DNA from: Pacificispira sp965223125
GTDB lineage: Bacteria; Pseudomonadota; Alphaproteobacteria; UBA8366; Aestuariispiraceae
Assembly (NCBI GenBank): GCA_965223125.1
Contig: OZ244984.1
Span: forward strand, 3,596,001-3,660,000
DNA: 64,000 bases
Reading direction: 5' to 3'
In this document: in pieces, positions 1 through 8,453 of the stretch
How positions within the stretch are numbered: the first letter of the stretch is position 1
Layout of the letters: the number at the start of each line of letters is the position of its first letter
The notes under the pieces: model-generated
The model's input: the letters and a program-made list of their open reading frames with translations, nothing else
Told to the model about the DNA's origin: nothing
The model's database searches: none
Made by a program: the position numbers and the translations under genes

Positions 1-414
1 AAGGCACGGGCGGCCCATGCTGCGGGTCTGGTGGCGATCATCTGTGTTGGGGAGACTGAGGCCGAGCGTGACGCCAATCGGACCATGGCGGTGATTTCAG
101 TGCAACTGGACGGGTCGGTTCCCGCTTCAGCGACGGCACGGAATACGGTGATCGCCTATGAACCCGTCTGGGCCATTGGTACAGGGCGGACGCCAACGCC
201 GGAGGAAGCGAATCAGGTTCACGCCCATATCCGCCAGCATCTGCAAGGGACGATGGGCGTAACGGAAACCGCTGCTTTGCGTATTCTCTATGGCGGATCC
301 ATGAAGCCCGGCAATGCAGCGGATCTGTTGGCGCAACCCGATATCGACGGTGGACTGATCGGTGGTGCAGCCCTGAAGGCCGATGATTTTCTGGCGATCA
401 TCGGATCGACCTGA
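1..414 (+). CDS. tpiA: Triose-phosphate isomerase, C-terminal part (5' end outside window)
   Basis: Interconverts dihydroxyacetone phosphate and glyceraldehyde 3-phosphate in cytoplasmic glycolysis and gluconeogenesis. The frame is open from base 1, so the N-terminal half (with the catalytic Lys and His) lies upstream of the window. Visible signatures are the CVGET strand, the active-site YEPVWAIGTG segment with the catalytic Glu and the start of flexible loop 6, the phosphate-binding YGGS motif, and GGLIGGAAL near the C-terminus. It stops at TGA 412-414. secG follows after about 130 bp. Identification is secure from the motifs; only completeness is unknown. Confidence 0.96.
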   Translation, partial: KARAAHAAGLVAIICVGETEAERDANRTMAVISVQLDGSVPASATARNTVIAYEPVWAIGTGRTPTPEEANQVHAHIRQHLQGTMGVTETAALRILYGGSMKPGNAADLLAQPDIDGGLIGGAALKADDFLAIIGST

Positions 415-486
415 ACCCTACATATCGTTTTGCTGTTATTCAGGCTTTAAATTAAGGGGGCGACACGTTACATAGCCCTCATCTGA

Positions 487-509
487 GGCGCGGTACACTG
501 TACCGCGCC
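487..509. repeat. Perfect 10-bp inverted repeat between tpiA and secG
   Basis: The arms GGCGCGGTAC (487-496) and GTACCGCGCC (500-509) are perfect complements around a 3-base ACT loop. It lies 37 bp upstream of the secG ATG and has no following T-run, so it is not a standard intrinsic terminator. It could be an RNA hairpin in the secG leader, a tpiA 3' stabiliser, or a dimeric operator. Confidence 0.55.
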
Positions 510-545
510 ATAAAACCGTGATTTGTGAATGAGGCCCGGACCACG

Positions 546-872
546 ATGGAAAACATCATTCTGATTGTCCACCTGCTGATCGCGATTGCGCTGGTCGCTG
601 TTGTTCTGCTGCAACGTTCCGAAGGGGGCGCGCTTGGCATGGGCAGTGGTGGCGGCGGGGGTGGCGGCATGTTTTCCGCACGCGGGGCTGCGAATGCGCT
701 GACCCGGACGACCGCAATCCTGGCCGCCTGTTTCATCGCAACCAGCCTGACGCTCGCCATCTTGGCTGGCGGTGACCGGAACAGCGAATCGATATTCGAT
801 TCGGCCCCGGCACAGGGCACGGAAGCGACTCCGACAGAACCGGGTCAGACCACCGTTCCGACCACGGAGTGA
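546..872 (+). CDS. secG: Preprotein translocase subunit SecG
   Basis: Small accessory membrane subunit of the SecYEG translocon. The 108-residue protein has the SecG plan: a first membrane helix (residues about 2-22), the VVLLQRSEGG signature, a Gly-rich loop (GSGGGGGGG) leading into the MFSARGAANALTR segment, a second helix (about 55-75), and an acidic, Thr/Pro-rich tail as in other alphaproteobacterial SecG. ATG 546 was preferred to an in-frame GTG at 525 because it places the first helix at the N-terminus. It is followed by an intrinsic terminator. Confidence 0.93.
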   Translation: MENIILIVHLLIAIALVAVVLLQRSEGGALGMGSGGGGGGGMFSARGAANALTRTTAILAACFIATSLTLAILAGGDRNSESIFDSAPAQGTEATPTEPGQTTVPTTE

Positions 873-898
873 TCGGAAAACAGTCAAGGAATTCAAGG

Positions 899-926
899 AA
901 GGCGGCGCAGGAGCCGCCTTCTTCTT
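899..926 (+). terminator. Intrinsic terminator after secG
   Basis: AAGGCGGC (899-906) pairs with GCCGCCTT (913-920) around a GCAGGA loop, followed by a T-rich TTCTTCTT stretch, 27 bp after the secG stop. It separates secG from pyrG. Confidence 0.8.
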
Positions 927-994
927 GGGCCGGATGTGGAATCCGCAACGCATCGGGCTTGTCAGACTTCAGGCAAAGGATAAAGTGACCTCCC

Positions 995-2635
995 ATGTCG
1001 GCACGATACATCTTCATAACAGGCGGCGTGGTCTCCTCTCTTGGTAAGGGTCTGGCCTCGGCGGCACTCGGCGCGTTGCTTCAGGCGCGCGGATACAAGG
1101 TTCGTCTGCGCAAGCTCGATCCCTATCTGAACGTCGATCCCGGCACGATGAGTCCATACCAGCATGGTGAATGCTATGTCACCGATGACGGGGCGGAGAC
1201 CGATCTGGATCTTGGCCATTACGAGCGCTTCACCGGCGTTCCCGCGCGTCAGTCTGATAATGTGACGACGGGCCGGATCTATTCCGACGTGATCGCGAAG
1301 GAACGGCGCGGCGATTATCTGGGCGGTACGGTCCAGGTTATTCCCCATGTCACCGACGCGATTCGCGATTTCGTCGTTTCCGACATTACCGACGAGGATT
1401 TTGTCCTGTGCGAGATCGGCGGCACGGTCGGCGATATCGAGGGACTGCCATTCCTTGAGGCTATCCGCCAGCTTGGCAACGAATTGGGCCGGGAGCGCGC
1501 CTGTTACATACACTGCACGCTGCTGCCCTATATCGGCGCGGCGGGTGAATTGAAGACCAAGCCGACGCAGCATTCGGTCAAGGAACTGCTGTCGGTCGGA
1601 ATTCAGCCGGATATCCTGCTGTGCCGGGCGGAGCGGGACATTCCCCAGGGCGAGAAGCGCAAGATCGCGCTGTTCTGCAATGTGAGGGAAAGCCGCGTCA
1701 TTTCCGCACTGGATGTGGATACGATCTATGCCGTCCCGCTGACCTATCATCGGGAAGGGCTGGATATCGAAGTCCTGCGTTATTTCAACGCCTTGAAGGA
1801 CGGTCAGGAAGAGGCGGTCGATCTGACCCGCTGGGTCGATATCGCCCGCGCCGTGCGCGCACCGGAAGGTGAAGTGACCATCGCCGTTGTCGGTAAATAT
1901 ACCGTCTTGCTGGATGCCTATAAATCGCTGGCCGAGGCTCTGGTCCATGGCGGGATCGCCAACAACGTCCGGGTACGCCTGAAATGGGTGGAATCCGAGA
2001 TATTCGAGACCGATGACCCGGTCCAGTATCTGGAAAGCGTGCATGGCATTCTCGTCCCCGGCGGTTTCGGGGAACGGGGTTCCGAAGGCAAGATCGCCGC
2101 CTGCCGCTTTGCCCGGGAGCGCAATATTCCCTATTTCGGGATCTGTTTTGGCATGCAGATGGCGGTGATTGAGGCGGCGCGGAATCTGGCCGGAGTATCC
2201 GGTGCCTCCTCGACGGAGTTCGGCCCGGCCAAGGATGCGGTCGTCGGCCTGTTGACCGAATGGAAGCGCGGCAACCGCGTCGAATCGCGCAGCGAGAATG
2301 ACGACAAGGGTGGCACGATGCGGCTCGGTGCCTATCCCTGCCTGCTGGAACCGGGTTCCCGGATCGAGGAAATCTATGGCAAACAGCATATTTCCGAGCG
2401 TCACCGCCATCGCTATGAGGTGAATGTCGGATATCGCGAAAAACTGGAAGCTGTCGGATTGAAATTTACCGGCATGTCGCCGGATGGCATTCTGCCGGAA
2501 ATCGTGGAGCGGGAGGATCATCCCTGGTTCGTCGGTGTTCAGTTTCACCCGGAACTGAAATCGAAGCCGTTCGAGCCGCATCCGCTGTTTGCAGGCTTCA
2601 TTGAGGCGGCGGTGAAGATCAGTCGTCTCGTTTAA
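995..2635 (+). CDS. pyrG: CTP synthase
   Basis: Makes CTP from UTP, ATP and glutamine, the last step of pyrimidine nucleotide synthesis. The 546-residue length matches the family. The N-terminal synthetase domain opens with the P-loop-like FITGGVVSSLGKG and carries GTVGDIEGLPFLEA. The C-terminal class-I glutamine amidotransferase domain has the nucleophile elbow GICFGMQ (Cys about residue 390), the oxyanion strand PGGFGERG, and the His-Glu pair in VGVQFHPELKS. ATG 995 gives the expected MSARYIFITGGV start. kdsA follows 19 bp later in the same direction, so the two are probably cotranscribed. Confidence 0.98.
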   Translation: MSARYIFITGGVVSSLGKGLASAALGALLQARGYKVRLRKLDPYLNVDPGTMSPYQHGECYVTDDGAETDLDLGHYERFTGVPARQSDNVTTGRIYSDVIAKERRGDYLGGTVQVIPHVTDAIRDFVVSDITDEDFVLCEIGGTVGDIEGLPFLEAIRQLGNELGRERACYIHCTLLPYIGAAGELKTKPTQHSVKELLSVGIQPDILLCRAERDIPQGEKRKIALFCNVRESRVISALDVDTIYAVPLTYHREGLDIEVLRYFNALKDGQEEAVDLTRWVDIARAVRAPEGEVTIAVVGKYTVLLDAYKSLAEALVHGGIANNVRVRLKWVESEIFETDDPVQYLESVHGILVPGGFGERGSEGKIAACRFARERNIPYFGICFGMQMAVIEAARNLAGVSGASSTEFGPAKDAVVGLLTEWKRGNRVESRSENDDKGGTMRLGAYPCLLEPGSRIEEIYGKQHISERHRHRYEVNVGYREKLEAVGLKFTGMSPDGILPEIVEREDHPWFVGVQFHPELKSKPFEPHPLFAGFIEAAVKISRLV

Positions 2636-2654
2636 CAGTCAAGAGGATCAGGAC

Positions 2655-3500
2655 ATGTCCGTGACCCCGCATGTGGTCAAACTCGGCGCAATCGAGATCG
2701 CCAATCACAAGCCCTTCGTGCTGATCGCCGGTCCGTGCCAGATGGAAAGCCGCGATCACGCGCTGGATATGAGTGGCGCGCTGAAGGAAATCTGCGACGG
2801 TCTCGGCATTTCCCTGATCTACAAGACCAGCTATGACAAGGCGAACCGGACGTCGTTGACTGGCAAGCGCGGGCTCGGCCTCGACAAGGCGCTGGCGGTG
2901 TTCCAGGCGGTCAAGGATTCCTACAATGTGCCGGTCCTGACCGATGTGCATGAACGCGAGCACTGCGCCGCCGTCGCCGATGTCGTCGATGTGCTGCAGA
3001 TACCGGCCTTCCTGTGTCGTCAGACCGATCTGCTGGTCGCCGCCGCGCAGACGGGACGGGTGGTGAATGTGAAGAAGGGGCAGTTCCTGGCTCCATGGGA
3101 CATGAAGAATGTCGTCGCCAAGCTGGTGGAAAGCGGCAATTCCAATGTGCTGGTGACCGAACGCGGGGCCAGTTTTGGCTACAACACCCTGGTCACCGAT
3201 TTTCGCGGACTGCCGATCATGGCGGAACAGACTGGTATGCCCGTCGTCTTCGATGCGACTCATTCGGTGCAGCAGCCGGGCGGTCAGGGAACCTCTTCGG
3301 GCGGTCAGCGGGAATTCGTGCCTGTTCTCGCCCGCGCCGCTGTCGCGGTCGGTGTTGCGGCGCTGTTCATGGAGACCCATGAAGACCCCGACAACGCACC
3401 CTCCGACGGCCCGAACATGGTCCCACTGGACCAGATGCGCGACCTGCTGCTGACGCTGCAGAACTATGACCGGATCACGAAAGCTGTGATGACCGGTTGA
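2655..3500 (+). CDS. kdsA: 3-deoxy-8-phosphooctulonate synthase (Kdo8P synthase)
   Basis: Condenses phosphoenolpyruvate with arabinose 5-phosphate to Kdo 8-phosphate for lipopolysaccharide inner core, so the cell makes Kdo-containing LPS. The 281 residues show GPCQMESRDHALDM near the N-terminus, KTSYDKANR, NVKKGQFLAPWDMKNV and FDATHSVQQPG. The Cys in AGPCQMES (residue 28) is the metal ligand of the metal-dependent Kdo8P synthase class; E. coli has Asn there. Assignment to the metal-dependent class is an inference from that residue. A ribosome-binding AGAGGA precedes ATG 2655. It lies between pyrG and a TSUP permease. Confidence 0.97.
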   Translation: MSVTPHVVKLGAIEIANHKPFVLIAGPCQMESRDHALDMSGALKEICDGLGISLIYKTSYDKANRTSLTGKRGLGLDKALAVFQAVKDSYNVPVLTDVHEREHCAAVADVVDVLQIPAFLCRQTDLLVAAAQTGRVVNVKKGQFLAPWDMKNVVAKLVESGNSNVLVTERGASFGYNTLVTDFRGLPIMAEQTGMPVVFDATHSVQQPGGQGTSSGGQREFVPVLARAAVAVGVAALFMETHEDPDNAPSDGPNMVPLDQMRDLLLTLQNYDRITKAVMTG

Positions 3501-3516
3501 GCACAGGATCAGGACC

Positions 3517-4263
3517 ATGCCTGACATACTGCTGCCCGTCGTTGTGATTTTTCTGTTTGCTGGATTTTCCAAAGGTGTTGTCGGTTTGGGCCTGCCAACC
3601 ATCGGGATTGGTTTGGCGACACTCTTTCTCGGACTGGATCAGGCTCTTGCTCTGGCAACACTGCCGGTCATTCTGACGAATATCTATCAGGCCGTTATTG
3701 GTGGTCATTTGGTGCGAGTCTGGCGTCAAACCTGGCCATTGATGATTACCGCGACAATATTTACCACGCTGGCGACCGGTCTGTTTGTACTGGTTGACCC
3801 TGACATCCTGACGGTTTTCCTGGGTACGATCCTGATGATCTATGCCCTGATCTCTCTTTGGACTGTCAAGATACCACCGCCGGGTCGTCATGATGTCTGG
3901 CTGTCTCCCCTGGCCGGAATCCTGACCGGGATCGTTACCGGTGTCACCGGATCCTCGGTGGTGCCGGGGGTTATGTATCTGCAATCCCTGGATCTGCCCC
4001 GGGATGCCTTTGTGCAGTCTCTCGGGGTTCTGTTCAGCCTGACCTATATCGGCCTGGCCATCGGCTTGGGACAGCATGATATCCTGAATCGGGATGTCCT
4101 CGAACTGTCCGCCATAGCGGTTCTGCCCGCACTTGCCGGTATGGTTCTTGGCATTCAATTGCGGCGACGCATACCGGAAGAGCGGTTTAAACGACTGTTC
4201 CTATGGGCGATTTTTGCGTTGGGTACCTATATTTTCCTGCGCAGTCTGCTGCATTTTCTATGA
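3517..4263 (+). CDS. TSUP (TauE/SafE) family membrane permease
   Basis: Predicted inner-membrane transporter of the TauE/SafE group, whose members move sulfite, sulfoacetate or other small organosulfur or oxo-anions; the substrate cannot be told from sequence. The 248 residues form about seven to eight hydrophobic segments in two repeats. Family marks are FAGFSKGVVGLGLPTIG in the first helix pair and GILTGIVTGVTGSSVVPG in the second. It starts 16 bp after kdsA and is probably the last gene of that run, since eno downstream has its own promoter. Confidence 0.85.
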   Translation: MPDILLPVVVIFLFAGFSKGVVGLGLPTIGIGLATLFLGLDQALALATLPVILTNIYQAVIGGHLVRVWRQTWPLMITATIFTTLATGLFVLVDPDILTVFLGTILMIYALISLWTVKIPPPGRHDVWLSPLAGILTGIVTGVTGSSVVPGVMYLQSLDLPRDAFVQSLGVLFSLTYIGLAIGLGQHDILNRDVLELSAIAVLPALAGMVLGIQLRRRIPEERFKRLFLWAIFALGTYIFLRSLLHFL

Positions 4264-4277
4264 TCCGCGCCGCGTGA

Positions 4278-4306
4278 TTGCCCCGAATTGGATAGGGCGC
4301 TATAAG
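4278..4306 (+). promoter_or_regulatory. Sigma-70-type promoter for eno
   Basis: TTGCCC (4278-4283), a 17-base spacer, and TATAAG (4301-4306) lie 40 bp upstream of the enolase ATG. The predicted start near 4313 gives a leader of about 34 bases containing a strong GAAGGAG ribosome-binding site. Confidence 0.6.
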
Positions 4307-4346
4307 TCCCGCAACTCAATGAGAATTCCTGCCGAAGGAGAGTTTT

Positions 4347-5621
4347 ATGACCGCAATTATCGATGTCCATGGCCGTGAAATTCTCGATAGTCGGGGTAAT
4401 CCGACGGTGGAGGTCGAGGTCACGCTGGAGGATGGATCTTTCGGGCGGGCGGCTGTGCCGTCGGGGGCATCGACCGGGGCGCATGAGGCGCATGAATTGC
4501 GCGATGGCGGGCCGCGCTATGGCGGCAAGGGTGTCTTGCAGGCTGTCGAGGCAGTGAATACCGAACTCTTCGACCTGCTGATGGGTATGGAGGCGGAGGA
4601 GCAGGTGCTCCTCGACCGCGCGATGATCGAACTGGACGGCTCTCCGACCAAGAGCCGCCTCGGTGCGAATGCGATCCTGGGGGCCTCGTTAGCGACTGCG
4701 AAGGCCGCCGCTTCTGCTGCCGCCCTGCCGCTCTACCGCTATGTCGGCGGCACTTTTGCCAGCCGCCTGCCGGTGCCGCTGATGAACATCATCAATGGCG
4801 GTGCCCATGCCGATAATCCCATCGACATTCAGGAATTCATGATCATGCCGGTCGGCCAGACCAGCTTTGCCGAGGCATTGCGCTGTGGGGCGGAGGTGTT
4901 CCAGAGCCTCAAGGGACAGTTGAAGAAGGCCGGCCACAATACCAATGTCGGCGATGAAGGCGGTTTCGCCCCCAACCTGTCTTCCGCCACGGAAGCACTG
5001 GATTTCATCCTGAAAGCGATTGAGGCGGCGGGTTACAAGGCCGGGACGGATGTCGTCCTCGCACTCGACTGCGCCTCGACCGAATATTACCGCGACGGGC
5101 TATACCGGATGGCGGGTGAGGGCAGGGATATGACCTCCGCCCAGCATGTCGATTATCTGGCGGCTCTTGTCGCGCAGTATCCGATTGCCTCCATCGAGGA
5201 TGGAATGGCCGAGGATGACTGGGACGGCTGGGCGTTGCTGACCGAGAAGCTCGGTGCGGGCTGTCAGCTTGTCGGCGACGATCTGTTCGTGACCAATCCC
5301 GCTCGCCTGCGTGATGGGATTGCCAGAGGCACGGCGAATTCGATCCTGATCAAAGTCAACCAGATCGGCACTCTGACCGAAACCCTGGAGGCCGTGGAGA
5401 CTGCGCACAAGGCGCGCTATACGGCGGTGATGTCCCATCGTTCCGGCGAGACCGAAGATGCGACCATCGCCGATCTGGCCGTCGCCACGAATTGCGGTCA
5501 GATCAAGACCGGCTCGCTCAGCCGCTCCGACCGTCTGGCGAAATACAATCAGTTGCTCCGGATCGAGGAGGAACTCGATACGGCGGCGGTTTACGATGGT
5601 TCCACCTTCGTGATGGGGTAG
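4347..5621 (+). CDS. eno: Enolase
   Basis: Converts 2-phosphoglycerate to phosphoenolpyruvate in glycolysis; cytoplasmic and Mg-dependent. The 424 residues match bacterial enolases. Seen in order: REILDSRGNPTVEVEV, the GASTGAHEAHELRD loop, MNIINGGAHADNPIDIQEFM, VGDEGGFAPN, metal ligands in ALDCASTEYY, IEDGMAEDDW and VGDDLFVTN, the catalytic Lys in ILIKVNQIGTLTE, and the MSHRSGETEDATIADL signature. The GAAGGAG site sits 6 bases before ATG 4347, and a sigma-70-like promoter lies directly upstream. The next gene is convergent. Confidence 0.98.
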   Translation: MTAIIDVHGREILDSRGNPTVEVEVTLEDGSFGRAAVPSGASTGAHEAHELRDGGPRYGGKGVLQAVEAVNTELFDLLMGMEAEEQVLLDRAMIELDGSPTKSRLGANAILGASLATAKAAASAAALPLYRYVGGTFASRLPVPLMNIINGGAHADNPIDIQEFMIMPVGQTSFAEALRCGAEVFQSLKGQLKKAGHNTNVGDEGGFAPNLSSATEALDFILKAIEAAGYKAGTDVVLALDCASTEYYRDGLYRMAGEGRDMTSAQHVDYLAALVAQYPIASIEDGMAEDDWDGWALLTEKLGAGCQLVGDDLFVTNPARLRDGIARGTANSILIKVNQIGTLTETLEAVETAHKARYTAVMSHRSGETEDATIADLAVATNCGQIKTGSLSRSDRLAKYNQLLRIEEELDTAAVYDGSTFVMG

Positions 5622-5658
5622 GTTTCAGGCTCTCACGCTCGCCTTCTATCCATACCCG

Positions 5659-6486
5659 TCACTCATGCGTCCAGAGTGGCGGGCGTTTGTCGATGAAGGC
5701 GGCGATGCCTTCCTCACTGTCGCTGAAGCTCAGATTATCAACCATGACGCCGCCGGTATAGGCATAGGCATCTTCCAGCGACATTTCGATCTGACGGTGG
5801 AAGGCCTCCTTGCCGGTCTTCAGAACCTTGTGGGATTTCGTGGCAATCAGCGAAGCCAGCGCCATGGTTTCATCATCCAGGGCGTCCTCCGGCACGATGC
5901 GGTTGATCAGGCCATAGGCGCGGGCGGTCTCCGCCGGGATCAACTCACCGGTCAGCAGCATTTCCATGGCCTGCTTGCGCGGCACGGCACGGCTGAGTGC
6001 GACCATGGGGGTCGAACAGAACAGCCCGATATTGACGCCCGGCGTCCCGAAACGGGCGGTGTCGGAGGATACGGCCAGATCGCAGCTTGCGACCAGTTGA
6101 CAGCCCGCCGCCGTTGCGATGCCCCGGATCTTGGCGATCACCGGCTGGCGCAGGCGGGTCACGGCGAGCATCAATTGGGAACAGGTATCGAAAGTGCGGC
6201 GCCGAAAGGCGACATCTGGATTGGCCTGCAATTCCTTCAGGTCATGCCCCCCGGAAAATCCGCGCCCTGACCCCTGCAGAATGACTACGGCAATCGACGG
6301 GTCGCGATCCACGGCGGCGAGGGCATCCAGCGCCGCCTCCATCAATCCGATGGACAGGGCGTTATAGGCCCTGGGTCGGTTCAGGGTCAGCGTCGCGATG
6401 GCACCCTCGTCCTGGCGCAGGACCAGCGGCTCCGGGGTATCGTCGACAGGGGCGGCGGTATGGGAAGGGGCGGCGGTGTCGGACAT
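5659..6486 (-). CDS. Enoyl-CoA hydratase/isomerase family protein, ECHDC3-like
   Basis: A crotonase-fold protein of 275 residues, resembling mitochondrial ECHDC3 along its whole length. The first oxyanion-hole segment is GFSGGHDLKEL, and the protein ends in VDNLSFSDSEEGIAAFIDKRPP-type sequence typical of the group. The segment that in true hydratases carries a catalytic Glu before the LG turn reads GVNIGLFCSTP here, so classical hydration is doubtful and the reaction is unknown. The frame stays open upstream, but ATG 6486 is preceded by AGGAGAGGG and is clearly the start. A thioesterase gene diverges from it. Confidence 0.88.
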   Translation of the reverse strand: MSDTAAPSHTAAPVDDTPEPLVLRQDEGAIATLTLNRPRAYNALSIGLMEAALDALAAVDRDPSIAVVILQGSGRGFSGGHDLKELQANPDVAFRRRTFDTCSQLMLAVTRLRQPVIAKIRGIATAAGCQLVASCDLAVSSDTARFGTPGVNIGLFCSTPMVALSRAVPRKQAMEMLLTGELIPAETARAYGLINRIVPEDALDDETMALASLIATKSHKVLKTGKEAFHRQIEMSLEDAYAYTGGVMVDNLSFSDSEEGIAAFIDKRPPLWTHE

Positions 6487-6589
6487 GGTCCCTCTCCTTG
6501 TCGTATCATGAACCGTCAGCATCGGCGATTGGGGCGGCTTGTTCAAGACGGGTCGAATTGCTACAGCGATGCGAGGGAGAAACAAACAT

Positions 6590-7012
6590 ATGACAACGGA
6601 TAAGCTGACCCGCGCGGAACTGGACCACATCCTCAATACCGATGCACCATTCTCGCAGCATTACGGATTTATTGTGGAAGATTTCGGGGCAGGGACGGCC
6701 CGCATCCGGCTGCCCTATGACCGGCGTCACATCCGCCCCGGCGGTACGATCAGCGGCCCTGCCATGTTCGCGCTGGCCGATTTCGGGCTGTATGTGGCGG
6801 TCATGGGGGCCATCGGGCCGGTCGCCCTGGCGGTGACGACGAACATCACCATCGATTTCCTGCGCAAACCGGCGGAGCAGGATCTGATCGCGGATGTCTC
6901 CCTGCTCAAGCTGGGAAAGCGCCTTGCCGTCGGGCGCGTCGATATCCGCGCCATGGGCGATGCGGATCTTTGCGCCCATGTAACCGGCACCTATTCGATC
7001 CCTCCGCGGTGA
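6590..7012 (+). CDS. PaaI-type hotdog-fold thioesterase
   Basis: Predicted acyl-CoA thioesterase of the PaaI/YdiI hotdog family; the acyl substrate is unknown. The 140 residues carry the family core: HYGFIVEDFGAGTARIRLPY, the catalytic segment RPGGTISGPAMFALADFGLY (Gly-Gly followed by the helix with the acidic residue), and TTNITIDFLRKP. ATG 6590 follows GGGAGA by about 9 bases; an upstream in-frame ATG at 6539 would add 17 residues without a good ribosome-binding site. It is divergent from the ECHDC3-like gene, which may hint at a shared acyl-CoA role. Confidence 0.85.
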   Translation: MTTDKLTRAELDHILNTDAPFSQHYGFIVEDFGAGTARIRLPYDRRHIRPGGTISGPAMFALADFGLYVAVMGAIGPVALAVTTNITIDFLRKPAEQDLIADVSLLKLGKRLAVGRVDIRAMGDADLCAHVTGTYSIPPR

Positions 7013-7146
7013 AGTCCAGGGTTCCAGGGATTGATTTCAGCGGTATTTCGGGTCATTTTCGCTGTTATTTTTGCGGTATTATTATACCGTTAATCTAACA
7101 TATTGAAAATATTATCATATTTTGAACGATAGACGAAAAACAGGCG

Positions 7147-7175
7147 TTGACGTTCGCCGCTGCCCGGTCTACTAA
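7147..7175 (+). promoter_or_regulatory. Sigma-70 promoter of the rplM-rpsI operon
   Basis: TTGACG (7147-7152), exactly 17 bases, then TACTAA (7170-7175). The roughly 75 bases upstream (7070-7145) are strongly AT-rich and could act as an UP element. The predicted transcript starts near 7182, leaving a leader of about 86 bases before rplM with a small hairpin CCGCG/CGCGG around 7220-7236. Confidence 0.75.
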
Positions 7176-7267
7176 CCCGCGTCCCCGACGTGGGTCGGGA
7201 AATGGACGAGACCGGTCAGAACCGCGACTTTCACGCGGGTGGCCCTTTGGAATGGCAGGCAGCAATG

Positions 7268-7732
7268 ATGAAAACCTACTCGATGAAGCCGGCGGAGGTC
7301 CAGAAAACCTGGTTCGTCGTCGATGCGCAGGACATGGTCCTGGGGCGCATGGCTTCCGAAATCGCGAAAATTCTGCGCGGCAAGCACAAGGCGGGTTTCA
7401 CTCCGCATGTTGATTGCGGCGACAATGTCATCGTCATCAATGCCGACAAGGTGAAGCTCACCGGTCGCAAATTGGCGGACAAGACCTATTACTGGCACAC
7501 CGGTTATCCGGGCGGGATCAAGAGCCGCACGGCAGGGCAGATTCTCACCGGTCGCTTCCCGGAGCGCGTGGTGGAAAAGGCTGTCGAGCGGATGGTGCCA
7601 CGTGGACCGCTGGGTCGCCAGCAGATGAAGAACCTGCGCGTCTATGCCGGGGTCGAGCACCCGCATGAGGCCCAGCAGCCGGTGGCGCTGGACCTTGCCG
7701 CGCGCAACCCGAAGAACAAGCGGAGCCGCTAA
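7268..7732 (+). CDS. rplM: 50S ribosomal protein L13
   Basis: Early-assembling protein of the large ribosomal subunit. The 154 residues match L13: MKTYSMKPAEVQKTWFVVDA start, LGRMASEIAKILRGKHK, FTPHVDCGDNVIVINA, YYWHTGYPGGIKSRTAGQIL, and the signature VERMVPRGPLGRQQMKNLRVY. Two ATGs stand in tandem (7265 and 7268); the second gives the usual N-terminus. The longer open frame from 7190 lies in the leader. rpsI begins 2 bases after the stop, the standard L13-S9 operon. Confidence 0.97.
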   Translation: MKTYSMKPAEVQKTWFVVDAQDMVLGRMASEIAKILRGKHKAGFTPHVDCGDNVIVINADKVKLTGRKLADKTYYWHTGYPGGIKSRTAGQILTGRFPERVVEKAVERMVPRGPLGRQQMKNLRVYAGVEHPHEAQQPVALDLAARNPKNKRSR

Positions 7733-7734
7733 TC

Positions 7735-8235
7735 ATGGCTGATGACAAGCAAACACTCTCAGATCTGTCGCAACTCGGTCAGGCGACCGGTGTGACGGCC
7801 GCCGCGGTTCAGGCCGCGAGCGCTCCTATAGAACCCCAGAAGGACGAGTTCGGTCGCGCCTATGCGACCGGCCGCCGCAAGAACGCCGTCGCTCGCGTCT
7901 GGCTGAAGCCCGGCAGCGGCAAGGTCGTCGTCAATGGCAAGGACCAGGTCGTCTATTTCGGTCGCCCGGTTCTTCGCATGATCCTCAAGCAGCCGTTTGA
8001 GGAAGCCGGTCGCGTCGATCAGTTCGATGTGATGTGCACCGTCAATGGTGGCGGTCTTTCCGGTCAGGCGGGTGCCCTGCGTCACGGCATCAGCCGCGCG
8101 CTGGTGAATTTCGAGCCGGGTCTGCGTGGTCCGCTGAAGGCCGCTGGCTTCCTGACCCGCGACAGCCGCAAGGTCGAGCGCAAGAAGTACGGTCGCGCCA
8201 AGGCCCGCAAGAGCTTCCAGTTCTCGAAACGGTAA
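7735..8235 (+). CDS. rpsI: 30S ribosomal protein S9
   Basis: Small-subunit ribosomal protein whose C-terminal tail reaches the P-site tRNA. It has 166 residues, against about 130 in E. coli: the extra 40 at the N-terminus are Ala-rich and low-complexity, as in other alphaproteobacteria. The conserved body starts at YATGRRKNAVARVWLKPG and ends in the basic ...RKKYGRAKARKSFQFSKR tail, with the invariant C-terminal SKR. It is cotranscribed with rplM and closed by an intrinsic terminator. Confidence 0.97.
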   Translation: MADDKQTLSDLSQLGQATGVTAAAVQAASAPIEPQKDEFGRAYATGRRKNAVARVWLKPGSGKVVVNGKDQVVYFGRPVLRMILKQPFEEAGRVDQFDVMCTVNGGGLSGQAGALRHGISRALVNFEPGLRGPLKAAGFLTRDSRKVERKKYGRAKARKSFQFSKR

Positions 8236-8265
8236 ACCGAACACATCACTGTATCGCATTCAGGC

Positions 8266-8299
8266 AAAGGCCCGTCGGTTTCGGCGGGCCTTTCGCTTT
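8266..8299 (+). terminator. Intrinsic terminator of rplM-rpsI
   Basis: AAAGGCCCG (8266-8274) pairs with CGGGCCTTT (8285-8293), followed by CGCTTT, 30 bp after the rpsI stop. Confidence 0.85.
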
Positions 8300-8453
8300 G
8301 GGCTATCCACAGGGCAGTTTCCAATTTTTCAGTATTCAGGAAGGAAAATTTTAACTAAGGTTGTCAAAGTCACCAAAAATGGAATTTTTACACTTTATAC
8401 GCTAAATTGGAAAGGGGAATCCAATGACTAGTCAATGTGATAGGGGATTCTGA

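Noticed and set aside
962..2581. 539-codon open frame on the minus strand
   Set aside because: Antisense shadow of pyrG, which has full family motifs; the frame has no recognisable domain.
7190..7267. N-terminal extension of L13
   Set aside because: Open frame only; L13 family start and tandem ATG at 7265/7268 fit better, and the extension lies in the leader.
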